From: Streptomyces sp. SCUT-3
GTDB lineage: Bacteria > Actinomycetota > Actinomycetes > Streptomycetales > Streptomycetaceae
Assembly: GCF_014083985.1 (NCBI RefSeq)
Contig: NZ_CP046907.1
Span: forward strand, 1,654,001-1,718,000
Direction of reading: 5' to 3'
Length of the DNA: 64,000 nucleotides
Position numbers and translations under genes: made by a program. The number at the start of each line of letters is the position of its first letter. The first letter of the stretch is position 1. Positions 44,932 through 53,905 of the stretch are shown piece after piece. The notes beneath the pieces were generated by a model. That model did not search any database and was not told the origin of the DNA. It saw only the letters and a program-made list of their open reading frames with translations.

Positions 44932-45456
44932 TCAGCAGCCGCCGCAGTTGTAGTACGTCACGTCCCAGTGGTTGCCCTCCTTGGCGTAGATGTTGCCGGA
45001 GCCGGACTTGTACTGGGGGGCGCCGTCGCCGCGCAGCCCGATGTAGGTGAAGTTGCCGGTGATGTAGTTGCTGACGCAGGTGTAGAGCGAGTAGTCCAGC
45101 TTGTAGCCGTTCCAGTGGCTGTAGGTGCCGCTGCTGTGGCCGGTCTCGGTGCCGCCGGTGATGTTCAGTGCGCAGCCGCTGGCGCTCTTGAGGGTCTGGG
45201 CGCCCTGGATGGTGGCCAGGTTGACCTGCTCGAACGAGGTGCAGGTGGAGTTGTAGCGGTCCGAGCACCCGCCGCTGGAGGACCAGGTGATGCCCGAGGA
45301 CTTGAGCATCGAGGTCGCCTGGGAGTGGGTGAGCTTGGTGACCGCGTGGGCCTCGCCGGCCGAGGAGACCAGGCCGACGCCGGGTGCGAAGAGCACCGAC
45401 AGGACGAGGACCAGGGCGGCCAGGACCGGGTGCAGCCGGGTGCGGGCTGATGTCAT
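44932..45456 (-). CDS. Secreted protein with D-Ala-D-Ala peptidase (M15/LAS)-like zinc residues
   Basis: 174 aa from ATG 45456, AGGAGG eight bases upstream. Residues 1-38 are a Sec signal peptide (PVLAALVLVLSVLFAPG, cleavage probably after AHA38). The mature protein is Ser/Gly/Tyr-rich with six cysteines (64, 72, 95, 127, 171, 174), probably disulfides. SHWNGYKLD (113-121) gives H114-x6-D121, and KEGNHWD (159-165) gives E160-x2-H163; these match the H-x6-D and E-x2-H zinc/catalytic pattern of VanX and other M15 peptidases. A role in peptidoglycan cleavage is inference. From memory, related secreted proteins occur in streptomycetes and fungi. Confidence 0.72.
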   Translation of the reverse strand: MTSARTRLHPVLAALVLVLSVLFAPGVGLVSSAGEAHAVTKLTHSQATSMLKSSGITWSSSGGCSDRYNSTCTSFEQVNLATIQGAQTLKSASGCALNITGGTETGHSSGTYSHWNGYKLDYSLYTCVSNYITGNFTYIGLRGDGAPQYKSGSGNIYAKEGNHWDVTYYNCGGC

Positions 45457-45582
45457 GGGGATTCCCTCCTGAGGGAACAGCCTTGCGGGAAAGGGGTGTT
45501 GGCGCCGTCGGCGCGGAGCGTGCGGCACGATGATGCCGCCGTCTACGCGCGTCCGCCAGAGGGCCCTCCCCGCGGACGGCGG

Positions 45583-45629
45583 CGGGCCCCGCCGCGGCCC
45601 CCGGATTCCGGGGGCCGGTGCGGGGCCCG
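45583..45629 (-). terminator. Nested hairpin terminator of cimA
   Basis: Outer 10-bp stem (45583-45592 with 45620-45629) encloses a second perfect 10-bp stem (45595-45604 with 45608-45617, loop att). It lies 22 bp beyond the cimA stop on the minus strand. Confidence 0.7.
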
Positions 45630-45651
45630 TCCCCCGCCGCGGCCGTACCGC

Positions 45652-47247
45652 TCACTCGGTGGGCAGCACCCCTGCGCGGATGAGGCCGTAGGTGTAGGCG
45701 TCCTCCAGGGCCTGCCAGGAGGCGGCGATGACGTTGGGGCCGACGCCGACCGTCGACCACTCGCCGCTGCCGTCGCTGGTCTCCACCAGCACCCGGGTCA
45801 CGGACTCGGTGCCGCGCCTCCCCTCCAGGATGCGGACCTTGTAGTCCACCAGCTCCAGCTTCGCCAGCTGAGGGAAGATCCGCTCCAGGGCCACCCGCAG
45901 CGCCCTGTCCAGGGCGTTGACGGGGCCGTTGCCCTCGCCGGTGGCGACGATCCGCTCCCCCTTGGCCCACAGCTTCACGGTCGCCTCGTTGGCGTGCGAG
46001 CCGTCCGGGCGCTCCTCGACGATGGCGCGCCAGGACTCGGGCCGGAAGAACCGCTCCCGGCGGCCGGCGACCTCGTCGCGCAGCAGCAGCTCGAAGGAGG
46101 CGTCGGCGGCCTCGTAGGTGTAGCCGGCGTTCTCCCGCTCCTTGACCCTGGCGACGACGCGGCCGAGGAGGTCGCGGTCGGACAGGTCGTAGCCGAGCTC
46201 CTTGCCCTTGAGCTCGATCGAGGCGCGGCCGGCCATGTCGGAGACCAGCATCCGCATGCTGTTGCCGACGAGTTCGGGGGTGATGTGCTGGTACAGGTCG
46301 GGGTCGACCTTGATGGCCGAGGCGTGCAGCCCGGCCTTGTGGGCGAAGGCGGAGACGCCCACGTAGGGCTGGTGGGTGGAGGGCGCCAGGTTGACGACCT
46401 CGGCGATCGCGTGGGAGATCCGGGTCATCTCGGCGAGGCAGCCCTCGGGCAGCACCCGCCGGCCGTACTTGAGCTCCAGGGCGGCGACGACGGGGAAGAG
46501 GTTGGCGTTGCCGACGCGCTCGCCGTAGCCGTTGGCCGTGCACTGGACGTGGGTCGCGCCGGCGTCGACGGCGGCCAGGGTGTTGGCCACGGCGCAGCCG
46601 GTGTCGTCCTGGGCGTGGATGCCCAGGCGCGCCCCGGTACGGGCCAGCACCTGCGCCACGACGTCCCGGACCTCTCCGGGGAGCATGCCGCCGTTGGTGT
46701 CGCACAGCACCACCACGTCCGCGCCGGCCCCGTGCGCGGCGCGCACCACGGCCTCGGCGTACTCGGCGTCGGCCCGGTGCCCGTCGAAGAAGTGCTCGCA
46801 GTCCACGAAGACCCGGCGCCCCTGCTCCCGCAGGTGGCGGACGGTGTCGCGGACCATCTCGAGGTTCTCCTCGAGGGTGGTGCGCAGGGCGAGTTCGACG
46901 TGCCGGTCGTGGGACTTGGCGACCAGGGTGATCACCGGGGCCCCGCTGGCCAGGAGCGCCTTGACCTGGGGGTCCTCGGCCGCGGTGGTGCCGGCCCTGC
47001 GGGTGGCGCCGAAGGCCACGAGCTGCGCGTGCTTCAGGTCGAGTTCGGTGGCGGCCCGGGCGAAGAACTCGGTGTCCCGCGGGTTGGCGCCCGGCCAGCC
47101 GCCCTCGATGAAGCCCACGCCGAAGTCGTCCAGGTGGCGGGCGATCGTGAGCTTGTCCGCCACGGTCAGGTTGATGCCCTCGCGCTGTGCGCCGTCGCGC
47201 AGCGTGGTGTCGAAGACATGGAAGCTGTCGTCGGGTGCGGCCGTCAT
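45652..47247 (-). CDS. cimA: (R)-citramalate synthase
   Basis: 531 aa. HMGL-like TIM barrel (about 8-280): FHVFDTTLRDGAQREGINLT (catalytic Arg and metal Asp), VVLCDTNGGMLPGEVRDVV, GIHAQDDTGCAVANTLAAV (metal His), TANGYGERVGNANLFPVVAA. C-terminal LeuA-like dimer/regulatory domain (about 400-525) with DYKVRILEGRRGTESVTRVL. It condenses pyruvate and acetyl-CoA to citramalate, feeding 2-ketobutyrate and isoleucine without threonine. The length and segments distinguish it from 2-isopropylmalate synthase. Its leader has an Ile-Ile leader peptide and a terminator, suggesting attenuation by isoleucyl-tRNA. Confidence 0.95.
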   Translation of the reverse strand: MTAAPDDSFHVFDTTLRDGAQREGINLTVADKLTIARHLDDFGVGFIEGGWPGANPRDTEFFARAATELDLKHAQLVAFGATRRAGTTAAEDPQVKALLASGAPVITLVAKSHDRHVELALRTTLEENLEMVRDTVRHLREQGRRVFVDCEHFFDGHRADAEYAEAVVRAAHGAGADVVVLCDTNGGMLPGEVRDVVAQVLARTGARLGIHAQDDTGCAVANTLAAVDAGATHVQCTANGYGERVGNANLFPVVAALELKYGRRVLPEGCLAEMTRISHAIAEVVNLAPSTHQPYVGVSAFAHKAGLHASAIKVDPDLYQHITPELVGNSMRMLVSDMAGRASIELKGKELGYDLSDRDLLGRVVARVKERENAGYTYEAADASFELLLRDEVAGRRERFFRPESWRAIVEERPDGSHANEATVKLWAKGERIVATGEGNGPVNALDRALRVALERIFPQLAKLELVDYKVRILEGRRGTESVTRVLVETSDGSGEWSTVGVGPNVIAASWQALEDAYTYGLIRAGVLPTE

Positions 47248-47366
47248 CTCGTTGAGCTCCTGTCGGGTGCGCGGTCTTCGGAATGACCGACTCCACTTGC
47301 CTCCTATGATCCCCCCGCGCGACTCCCGCCCGGGCGGTCGGCCCTGTCGTGGAGCTCCGGCAAACG

Positions 47367-47393
47367 AAAAAACCTCTCGCGGGTGCGAGAGGT
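47367..47393 (-). terminator. Transcription attenuator in the cimA leader
   Basis: On the minus strand acctctcgc-accc-gcgagaggt, 9-bp stem, followed by six T residues (47372-47367): the only classic U-tract terminator in the window besides the one before ilvB. It lies 119 bp before the cimA start, downstream of the leader peptide. Confidence 0.85.
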
Positions 47394-47425
47394 CTGCGCG
47401 CGGGTCGGGGGCTTCGTGTCCGCTT

Positions 47426-47444
47426 CCGCACCGGTCGGGTGCGG
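47426..47444 (-). promoter_or_regulatory. Upstream hairpin of the cimA attenuator
   Basis: ccgcacc/ggtgcgg, 7-bp stem, loop of five, between the leader peptide stop and the terminator. It could be the pause or anti-terminator element. Confidence 0.5.
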
Positions 47445-47451
47445 GGAGCGG

Positions 47452-47487
47452 TCACTGCGGACCGGCGCGCCTGCTGCCGATAATCAT
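47452..47487 (-). CDS. cimA leader peptide MIIGSRRAGPQ
   Basis: Eleven codons from ATG 47487 to TGA 47452-47454. Two isoleucine codons (ATT ATC) follow the start. No strong ribosome site is seen. It stops eight bases before the first hairpin of the cimA leader, the geometry expected for ribosome-dependent attenuation. Confidence 0.6.
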   Translation of the reverse strand: MIIGSRRAGPQ

Positions 47488-47691
47488 GGCGAACGAGGAC
47501 ACGAGGGGCAGTCTGCCACAGAGGCCGCCGGCCGCCGCACGGCGTCTCAGGATGCGAACGGCGGTCCCGCGGGCCGGATGCACGCGTCCGCGCGTCCGGC
47601 CCGCGCCGCTCCTCGACCGCCCGGCCGGCCCGGCCCGCCCGGCCCGCGGGTACGGGCGCGGGCTCGGACCGGGCAGGGCCGGGGCCGGGGC

Positions 47692-48813
47692 TCAGCCCAG
47701 GGGGTGCATCCAGTTGTGGGTGTCGGCGGCGACGCCGGTCTGGAGCTCGAGCAGGGCGCGGCGCAGCCGCATCGTGACCTCGCCCGGCTCGCCGTCGGCC
47801 ACGGTCCAGTCGGCGCTGGTGGACTTCACCGACCCGACCGGGGTGATGACCGCGGCGGTGCCGCAGGCGAAGACCTCGGTCAGGGTGCCGTCGGCGCAGG
47901 CGTTGCGCCACTCCTCGACCGAGATCCGCTCCTCGCCGACCCGGTGGCCGAGGTCGGCGGCGATCTCCAGCAGGGACTGGCGGGTGATGCCGGGGAGCAG
48001 CGTCCCGGTCAGGGCGGGGGTGACCACGCGGGCGTCCCGGCCCTCCCCGTACACGAAGTACAGGTTCATGCCGCCCATCTCCTCGATCCAGCGGCGCTCG
48101 GCGGCGTCCAGCCAGACGACCTGGTCGCAGCCGTGCTCGGCGGCCTGCGCCTGGGCGACCAGGGAGGCGGCGTAGTTGCCGGCGCACTTGGCCGCACCGG
48201 TGCCGCCGGGCGCGGCGCGCACGTACTCCTCGGAGAGCCAGACCGAGACCGGCTTGACCCCGCCGGGGAAGTAGGCGCCGGCCGGGGAGGCGATGACCAT
48301 GAAGAGGTACTCGTTCGCGGGCTTGACGCCCAGGCCGACCTCGGTGGCGAACATGAAGGGGCGGATGTACAGGCTCGCCTCCCCGCCGTGCTCGGGGACC
48401 CAGCCGCTGTCCTGCCGGACCAGGGCGTCGATGGCGGCGACGAAGGTCTCCTCCGGCAGTTCGGGCATGGCCAGGCGGCGGGCGGAGGCCCGGAAGCGCT
48501 CGGCGTTGGCGAACGGGCGGAAGGTGGCGACGGTGCCGTCGGGCTGCCGGTAGGCCTTGAGGCCCTCGAAGATGCCCTGGCCGTAGTGGAGCATCATGTT
48601 GGCCGGGTCGATCTGCAGCGGCGCGTAGGGGACGAGCTGGGCGTCGTGCCAGCCGCGGCCCTCGGTCCACCGGACGGTGACCATGTTGTCGGTGAAGCGG
48701 CGGCCGAACCCGGGGTTGCTCAGGATCCTGCGGCGCTCCGCGTCCGGCAGGGGGTGCGCGGTGGGCTTCAGCTCGATCGGGAGCGGGGCGGGGCTGCTTG
48801 CGGTCGTGGTCAT
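47692..48813 (-). CDS. ilvE: Branched-chain amino acid aminotransferase
   Basis: 373 aa, ATG at 48813, GAAGGA about eight bases upstream. PLP fold-type [44 protein letters not shown]-type Arg region [17 protein letters not shown], the PLP lysine in [16 protein letters not shown] (Lys about 212), [13 protein letters not shown] and [16 protein letters not shown], and [11 protein letters not shown]. It transfers amino groups to the keto acids of Ile, Leu and Val. leuB is 231 bp upstream on the same strand. An 8-aa upstream reading frame overlaps its ribosome site. Confidence 0.97.
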   Translation of the reverse strand: MTTTASSPAPLPIELKPTAHPLPDAERRRILSNPGFGRRFTDNMVTVRWTEGRGWHDAQLVPYAPLQIDPANMMLHYGQGIFEGLKAYRQPDGTVATFRPFANAERFRASARRLAMPELPEETFVAAIDALVRQDSGWVPEHGGEASLYIRPFMFATEVGLGVKPANEYLFMVIASPAGAYFPGGVKPVSVWLSEEYVRAAPGGTGAAKCAGNYAASLVAQAQAAEHGCDQVVWLDAAERRWIEEMGGMNLYFVYGEGRDARVVTPALTGTLLPGITRQSLLEIAADLGHRVGEERISVEEWRNACADGTLTEVFACGTAAVITPVGSVKSTSADWTVADGEPGEVTMRLRRALLELQTGVAADTHNWMHPLG

Positions 48814-48826
48814 CTGTGCATGTCCT

Positions 48827-48853
48827 TCACCATGTGGTCGTGGTGGACCGCAT
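48827..48853 (-). CDS. Possible upstream [11 protein letters not shown] before ilvE
   Basis: ATG 48853 to TGA 48827-48829, eight codons with four successive threonine codons; the TGA is inside the ilvE Shine-Dalgarno (ggTGAAGGAC). Could couple ilvE translation to threonine supply, or be chance. Confidence 0.3.
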   Translation of the reverse strand: MRSTTTTW

Positions 48854-48897
48854 CCGCTTCCGCGATGGTCGGACGTCCTATCAACCCGGCGTACGCA

Positions 48898-48933
48898 ACG
48901 GCCCGACCGCGATTGTCACCGGGGTCGGGCCGT
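48898..48933 (-). terminator. Hairpin between leuB and ilvE
   Basis: Perfect 11-bp stem (48898-48908 with 48923-48933), 14-nt loop, about 110 bp past the leuB stop; no T tract. Confidence 0.5.
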
Positions 48934-49044
48934 ACGGGAAGGACGCGGCCCGATGTCGATGGTCGCACCCCGCCGCGCGTGAGCACAGTCGGCCCGCGCC
49001 ACCGCTCCCCGCGGGGCGGGGGCGGCGACGGGCGGGCGGGTGCG

Positions 49045-50082
49045 TCAGGCGGATACGCGGGCGGCGATCGCGTCGCCGATCTCGTGGGTGGCGCGCGGGC
49101 CGGTGCGCTCGGCGAGGTCCGCGGTGACCGCGGCCTCGATCCTGGCCGCCTCCTCGGCGTACCCGAGGTGCTGCAGGAGCATGGCGACGGAGAGCACCGC
49201 GGCGGTCGGGTCCGCCTTGGCCTGCCCGGCGATGTCCGGGGCGGAGCCGTGGACCGGCTCGAACATCGAGGGGAACGCGCCGGAGGGGTTGATGTTGCCC
49301 GAGGCGGCCAGGCCGATGCCGCCGGTGACCGCGGCGGCGAGGTCGGTGAGGATGTCGCCGAAGAGGTTGTCGGTGACGATGACGTCGAACCGCTCGGGCT
49401 GGGTGACGAAGAAGATGGTCGCCGCGTCGACGTGCAGGTAGTCGGTGGTGACCTCGGGGTACTCCCGGCCGACCCGGTCGAAGATGTTCTTCCACAGGTG
49501 TCCGGCGTGCACCAGCACGTTGTTCTTGTGGACCAGCGTCAGCTTCCTGCGCGGCCGGGCCTGGGCGCGGGCGTAGGCGTCGCGCACCACGCGCTCGATG
49601 CCGAAGGCGGTGTTGAGGCTGACCTCGGTGGCGACCTCGTGCTCGGTGCCGGTGCGCAGCGAGCCGCCGTTGCCGACGTAGGGGCCCTCGGTGCCCTCGC
49701 GGACCACCACGAAGTCGATCGCCGGGTCGCCGGCCAGCGGCGAGGCGGTGTTCGGGTAGAGCTTGGCGGGGCGCAGGTTGACGTGGTGGTCGAAGGCGAA
49801 GCGGAGCTTGAGCAGCAGGCCGCGCTCGAGGACGCCGGAGGGCACCGACGGGTCGCCGACCGCGCCGAGCAGGATCGCGTCGTGCTCCTTGAGCTGCTCC
49901 AGCTCGGCGTCGGGGAGGGTCTCGCCGGTGGCGTGCCAGCGCCGGGCGCCGAGGTCGTACTCCTTGGTCTCCAGCTTCACGCCCTCGGGGAGGACGGCGG
50001 CCAGGACCTTGAGTCCTTCGGCCACGACTTCCTGACCGATGCCGTCACCGGGGATCACTGCGAGGCGGATGCTGCTAGACAT
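49045..50082 (-). CDS. leuB: 3-isopropylmalate dehydrogenase
   Basis: 345 aa, ATG at 50082. Beta-decarboxylating dehydrogenase motifs: [18 protein letters not shown] (about 6-23), [49 protein letters not shown] (catalytic Lys), [20 protein letters not shown] (metal Asp) and [20 protein letters not shown] (NAD site). It is the actinobacterial short form. It oxidises 3-isopropylmalate to 2-ketoisocaproate. The start codon follows AAGGAG by twelve bases. It diverges from the phosphatase gene. Confidence 0.97.
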   Translation of the reverse strand: MSSSIRLAVIPGDGIGQEVVAEGLKVLAAVLPEGVKLETKEYDLGARRWHATGETLPDAELEQLKEHDAILLGAVGDPSVPSGVLERGLLLKLRFAFDHHVNLRPAKLYPNTASPLAGDPAIDFVVVREGTEGPYVGNGGSLRTGTEHEVATEVSLNTAFGIERVVRDAYARAQARPRRKLTLVHKNNVLVHAGHLWKNIFDRVGREYPEVTTDYLHVDAATIFFVTQPERFDVIVTDNLFGDILTDLAAAVTGGIGLAASGNINPSGAFPSMFEPVHGSAPDIAGQAKADPTAAVLSVAMLLQHLGYAEEAARIEAAVTADLAERTGPRATHEIGDAIAARVSA

Positions 50083-50210
50083 GCCGCGACCCTACTCCTT
50101 GTCTCGTTTCATGACACGTGCAGTCCGCCATACGGACACTTGACCGTCCGGTAGGACTCCGTTCACCCCGGCGCAGCACGGGGGTCGGGCCCCGCAGGCA
50201 GATTGCCCCC

Positions 50211-51839
50211 ATGGACACGCCACGCATGGGGATCGACGAACGGCTCGCGGCCCGGATGAGCATGCCGGAGCAGCACGAGTACCTGCGCGCACGACTGTCC
50301 CGCCGCGGGGTGCTGCGGCGCGGTGCGGCCGCAGCCGGGGTCGCCGCGGGCGCCGGCCTGCTCGGCGGATCGGCGGTGCACGCCGCGTCGGGTGCGCCCC
50401 GCTCCGGGCCCGTGCTGCTCTCCTCCCCCGCCACCGGCCGGGTGGACGGCTCCATGGTCGCCCCCTTCGGCCGCCACCTGGCCCTCGGCGCGGACCCCCG
50501 GACGCAGATGCGGGTGGCGTGGCAGGTCCCGTTCGCGGTGCGCGGCCCCTTCCTGAGGCTGGGCACCGAGCCGTGGGACCTCGGCCGGAGGATCCCCGCC
50601 GAGGTGCGCCACCTGCACACCCCGTCGCTGTCGCGCAGGCTGCCCGCGGTCGACCAGTACTACCTGCACGTCGCCCTGGACGGACTGCGGCCGGGCACCA
50701 CCTACTACTACGGCGTGGGCCACGAGGGGTTCGACCCGGCCGGGGCCCGTGTCCCGGCCGCGGTCGGCTCGTTCACCACCGCCCCGGCCCGGGCCGGCCG
50801 CTTCGTCTTCACCGCCTTCGGCGACCAGGGCGTCAGCTACCACGCGCTCGCCAACGACGCCCTGATCCTGGCCCAGGGCCCGGCCTTCCACCTGCACGCG
50901 GGCGACATCTGCTACGCCGACGGCAGCGGCCTGGGCAAGGAGTCCGACACCTACGACGCGCGCACCTGGGACCAGTTCCTCGCCCAGACCGAGCCCGTGG
51001 CCTCGCGCGTGCCGTGGATGGTGACGACCGGCAACCACGACATGGAGGCCTGGTACTCCCCCGACGGGTACGACGGGCAGCGGGCGCGCTTCGCCCTTCC
51101 CGGGAACGGCCCGGACGCGGTCCCCGGCGCGTACTCCTTCACCTACGGCAACGTCGGGGTGGTCGCCCTGGACTCCAACGACGTCAGCTACGAGATCCCC
51201 GCCAACCGCGGCCTCTCCCGGGGGCGCCAGACCGCCTGGCTGGAGCGGCGCCTGCGCGGGCTGCGCGCGACGGCGGGCATCGACTTCGTGGTGGTCTTCT
51301 TCCACCACTGCGCCTACTCCACGACCAGTGCCCACGCCTCGGACGGCGGGGTGCGCAAGGAGTGGACGCACCTGTTCGACACGTACGCGGTGGACCTGGT
51401 GGTCAACGGCCACAACCACGTGTACGAGCGCACCGACGCGATCCGCGGCGGCGAGGTCTCCCTGCCGCTGCCTGTCGGGGCGACGGTCCGCCCCGAGCGC
51501 GACGGCACCGTGTACGTGACGGCCGGCGGCGCCGGCAAGGAGCTGTACGGCTTCGCCGTGCCGGACAGCCACGAGGGAAAGGTCGAGGACCTCAGCCACG
51601 TGGCGACCTACCACTGGACGGAGTCCCGGGTCCCGGCCCCGGAGGTCGTCCGGTGGTCGCGGGTGCGGTACACCGGCTACTCGTTCCTCGCCGTCGAGGT
51701 CGAACCGGCCCCCGCCGGCGGCACCGCGACCCTGACGGTCAGCGCACTCGCCGAGGACGGCCGGCGGATCGACCGGTTCACCGTCGCCAGGAAGGCCGGG
51801 GCCGGAACCGGGGGCAGGTCCGGGTCCGGGGCCGGGTAG
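50211..51839 (+). CDS. Tat-exported purple acid phosphatase-like metallophosphoesterase
   Basis: 542 aa from ATG 50211 (MDTPRMGIDERLAAR). The twin-arginine segment LSRRGVLRRGAAAAGVAAGA (about 28-47) predicts Tat export, with cleavage near AVHAAS. A fibronectin-like N-terminal domain (about 70-200, MRVAWQVPFAVRGPFLRLGT, DGLRPGTTYYYGV) precedes the phosphatase core: TAFGDQGVS, LHAGDICYADG, TTGNHDMEAW, VVFFHHCAYS and VNGHNHVYERT, the full set of metal ligands. Family members hydrolyse phosphomonoesters or phosphodiesters outside the cell. The ribosome site is weak (aggcag). It ends in a Gly/Ser tail. Confidence 0.92.
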   Translation: MDTPRMGIDERLAARMSMPEQHEYLRARLSRRGVLRRGAAAAGVAAGAGLLGGSAVHAASGAPRSGPVLLSSPATGRVDGSMVAPFGRHLALGADPRTQMRVAWQVPFAVRGPFLRLGTEPWDLGRRIPAEVRHLHTPSLSRRLPAVDQYYLHVALDGLRPGTTYYYGVGHEGFDPAGARVPAAVGSFTTAPARAGRFVFTAFGDQGVSYHALANDALILAQGPAFHLHAGDICYADGSGLGKESDTYDARTWDQFLAQTEPVASRVPWMVTTGNHDMEAWYSPDGYDGQRARFALPGNGPDAVPGAYSFTYGNVGVVALDSNDVSYEIPANRGLSRGRQTAWLERRLRGLRATAGIDFVVVFFHHCAYSTTSAHASDGGVRKEWTHLFDTYAVDLVVNGHNHVYERTDAIRGGEVSLPLPVGATVRPERDGTVYVTAGGAGKELYGFAVPDSHEGKVEDLSHVATYHWTESRVPAPEVVRWSRVRYTGYSFLAVEVEPAPAGGTATLTVSALAEDGRRIDRFTVARKAGAGTGGRSGSGAG

Positions 51840-51914
51840 CGCACCGCGCGGAGGAGCCGGCGGCCGGACGCACCGGAGTGCGGGCGGCCGCCGGCTCCGG
51901 ACGGTGCGGGCGGC

Positions 51915-52007
51915 TCAGCCGCGGTGGCCGGTGCTGCCGCCGTTGTCGCGGCGGTCCAGGGCGCGCTGGAGGGCTTCTGCGGCGTTCTTGCGGGCGTTCT
52001 CGTCCAT
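51915..52007 (-). CDS. 30-aa microprotein MDENARKNAAEALQRALDRR..., unknown function
   Basis: Begins at ATG 52007, with GGAG nine bases upstream. Residues 2-20 form an amphipathic charged helix; the rest is DNGGSTGHRG. It has its own promoter candidate (52167-52195) and would have a 150-nt leader. Too short for certainty, but start, ribosome site and helix argue for a real gene. Confidence 0.5.
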   Translation of the reverse strand: MDENARKNAAEALQRALDRRDNGGSTGHRG

Positions 52008-52166
52008 GACGCGGTACTCCAATCCCGAAGGGCGGTCCGAAGACGCTGGAATGAGGTCTGAAGACGCCAAAGGAAGGGCGGGGAGCAGGCGCGGCAGGGG
52101 TGACCTGCCCGATGGCGCGGCTCTCGTCCGCGGTCGCTGGATGCAGCGAGTCGTTCGGCTCCTACA

Positions 52167-52195
52167 ACGCTAGGGCAGAGGGGCCGTGATGTCTG
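52167..52195 (-). promoter_or_regulatory. Promoter candidate for the 30-aa microprotein
   Basis: CAGACA (52195-52190), 17-bp spacer, TAGCGT (52172-52167) on the minus strand, in a lower-GC stretch. Confidence 0.5.
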
Positions 52196-52239
52196 CACAA
52201 TTACTCGGACTTCCTACTATCTGAGACGGCGAACACGGA

Positions 52240-52273
52240 ACGGGCGCCGCTCCCGGGTGGGAGCGGCGCCCGT
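52240..52273 (-). terminator. serA terminator
   Basis: Perfect 15-bp stem (52240-52254 with 52259-52273), loop gggt, 42 bp past the serA stop on the minus strand. Confidence 0.75.
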
Positions 52274-52315
52274 CGGGCTGTCCGCGCGGGCCGCCCCGGA
52301 GGGCGCCCGCGGTCC

Positions 52316-53905
52316 TCATTCCGCCAGGTCGACGGCGCGCGCGGAGGTCGCGCCGATCTCCGCGGCGATCTCGGCCAGCACCTGGTGCGGGATCGTGTCG
52401 TCCACGGTCAGCGCGACGAGCGCCTCCCCGCCGGCCGCCGCACGGGCCACCTGCATGCCGGCGATGTTCAGCCCGGCCTCGCCCAGGATCCGGCCGACGG
52501 TGCCGACGACGCCGGGCCGGTCCTCGTAGCGCAGGAACGCCATGTGGTCGGTCATCGCCAGGTCGACGTCGTAGGTGCCGATGCCGACGATCTTCTGGAT
52601 GTTCTTCGGCCCGGACAGGGTCCCGGAGACCGAGACCTCGGTGCCGTTGGCCAGCGTGCCGCGCACGGTCACCACGTTGCGGTGCTCCGGGCTCTCGCTG
52701 CTGGTGGTCAGCCGCACCTCCACGCCGCGCTCCTGCGCGAACAGGGGCGCGTTGACGTAGGAGACCGTCTCGTCCACCACGTCCTCGAAGACGCCCTTGA
52801 GGGCGGAGAGCTCGAGCACCTTGACGTCGTGCTGGGTGATCTCGCCGATCACCTCGACGTCGAGGCGGAGGGCGACCTCGCCGGCCAGCGCGGTGAAGAT
52901 CCGGCCGAGCCTCTCGGCCAGCGGCAGGCCGGGGCGCACGTCCTCGGCGATCACGCCGCCCTGGACGTTGACGGCGTCCGGTACCAGCTCGCCGGCGAGC
53001 GCCAGGCGCACCGAGCGGGCGACCGCGATGCCCGCCTTCTCCTGCGCCTCGCCGGTGGAGGCGCCCAGGTGCGGGGTGACCACGACGTTGTCGAAGTCGA
53101 ACAGCGGGGAGTCGGTGCACGGCTCGGACGAGAAGACGTCCAGGCCCGCGGCGGCGACCCGGCCCTCCTTCAGCGCGGAGGCCAGGGCCGCCTCGTCGAC
53201 GATGCCGCCGCGGGCGGCGTTGACGATGCGCACCTCCGGCTTGACCCTGCGCAGGGCCTCGTCGCCGATCAGGCCCAGGGTCTCGGGGGTCTTGGGCAGG
53301 TGCACGGTGATGAAGTCCGCGACCTCGAGGAGCTCGTCGAGGCTGAGCAGCTTCACGCCCATCTGCGCGGCGCGGGCCGGCTGCACGTAGGGGTCGTAGG
53401 CCACGATCTTCATGCCGAACGCGGACATCCGCTGGGCGACCAGCACGCCGATCCGGCCCAGGCCGACGACGCCGAGGGTCTTCTCCGCCAGCTCGACGCC
53501 GGTGTACTTGCTGCGCTTCCACTCGCCGTTCTTCAGCGCGGCGTTGGCCTGCGGGATGTTGCGGGCCACGGAGAGCAGCAGGCCGCAGGCGAGCTCGGCG
53601 GCGGTGACGATGTTGGAGGTCGGGGCGTTGACGACCATCACGCCGGCCTTGGTGGCGGCGGAGACGTCGACGTTGTCCAGGCCGACGCCGGCGCGGGCCA
53701 CGACCTTCAGCTTCCGGGCGGCGGCGATGGCCTCGGCGTCGACCTTGGTGGCGCTGCGCACCAGGATCGCGTCGACGTCGGCGATCGCGGGGAGGAGTTC
53801 GGCGCGGTCGGCGCCGTTGCAGTGCCGGATCTCGAAGTCCGGTCCCAGCGCGTCGACGGTGGCGGGCGACAGCTCTTCGGCGATGAGTACGACGGGTTTG
53901 CTCAC
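52316..53905 (-). CDS. serA: D-3-phosphoglycerate dehydrogenase
   Basis: 529 aa, GTG start at 53905 with GAGGA six bases upstream. NAD-binding domain with LGVVGLGRIGVLVAQRM (about 143-159), catalytic VNAARGGIVDEAAL (Arg), DVFSSEPCTDSPLF (Glu) and VVTPHLGASTGEAQEKAG (His). The allosteric substrate-binding domain (about 315-450) and the C-terminal ACT domain (about 455-529, HMAFLRYEDRPGVVGTVGR) make it the long form found in actinomycetes and inhibited by serine in several species. It starts serine synthesis. It follows ilvC on the same strand, separated by 233 bp with a hairpin, so is probably a separate unit. Confidence 0.97.
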   Translation of the reverse strand: MSKPVVLIAEELSPATVDALGPDFEIRHCNGADRAELLPAIADVDAILVRSATKVDAEAIAAARKLKVVARAGVGLDNVDVSAATKAGVMVVNAPTSNIVTAAELACGLLLSVARNIPQANAALKNGEWKRSKYTGVELAEKTLGVVGLGRIGVLVAQRMSAFGMKIVAYDPYVQPARAAQMGVKLLSLDELLEVADFITVHLPKTPETLGLIGDEALRRVKPEVRIVNAARGGIVDEAALASALKEGRVAAAGLDVFSSEPCTDSPLFDFDNVVVTPHLGASTGEAQEKAGIAVARSVRLALAGELVPDAVNVQGGVIAEDVRPGLPLAERLGRIFTALAGEVALRLDVEVIGEITQHDVKVLELSALKGVFEDVVDETVSYVNAPLFAQERGVEVRLTTSSESPEHRNVVTVRGTLANGTEVSVSGTLSGPKNIQKIVGIGTYDVDLAMTDHMAFLRYEDRPGVVGTVGRILGEAGLNIAGMQVARAAAGGEALVALTVDDTIPHQVLAEIAAEIGATSARAVDLAE

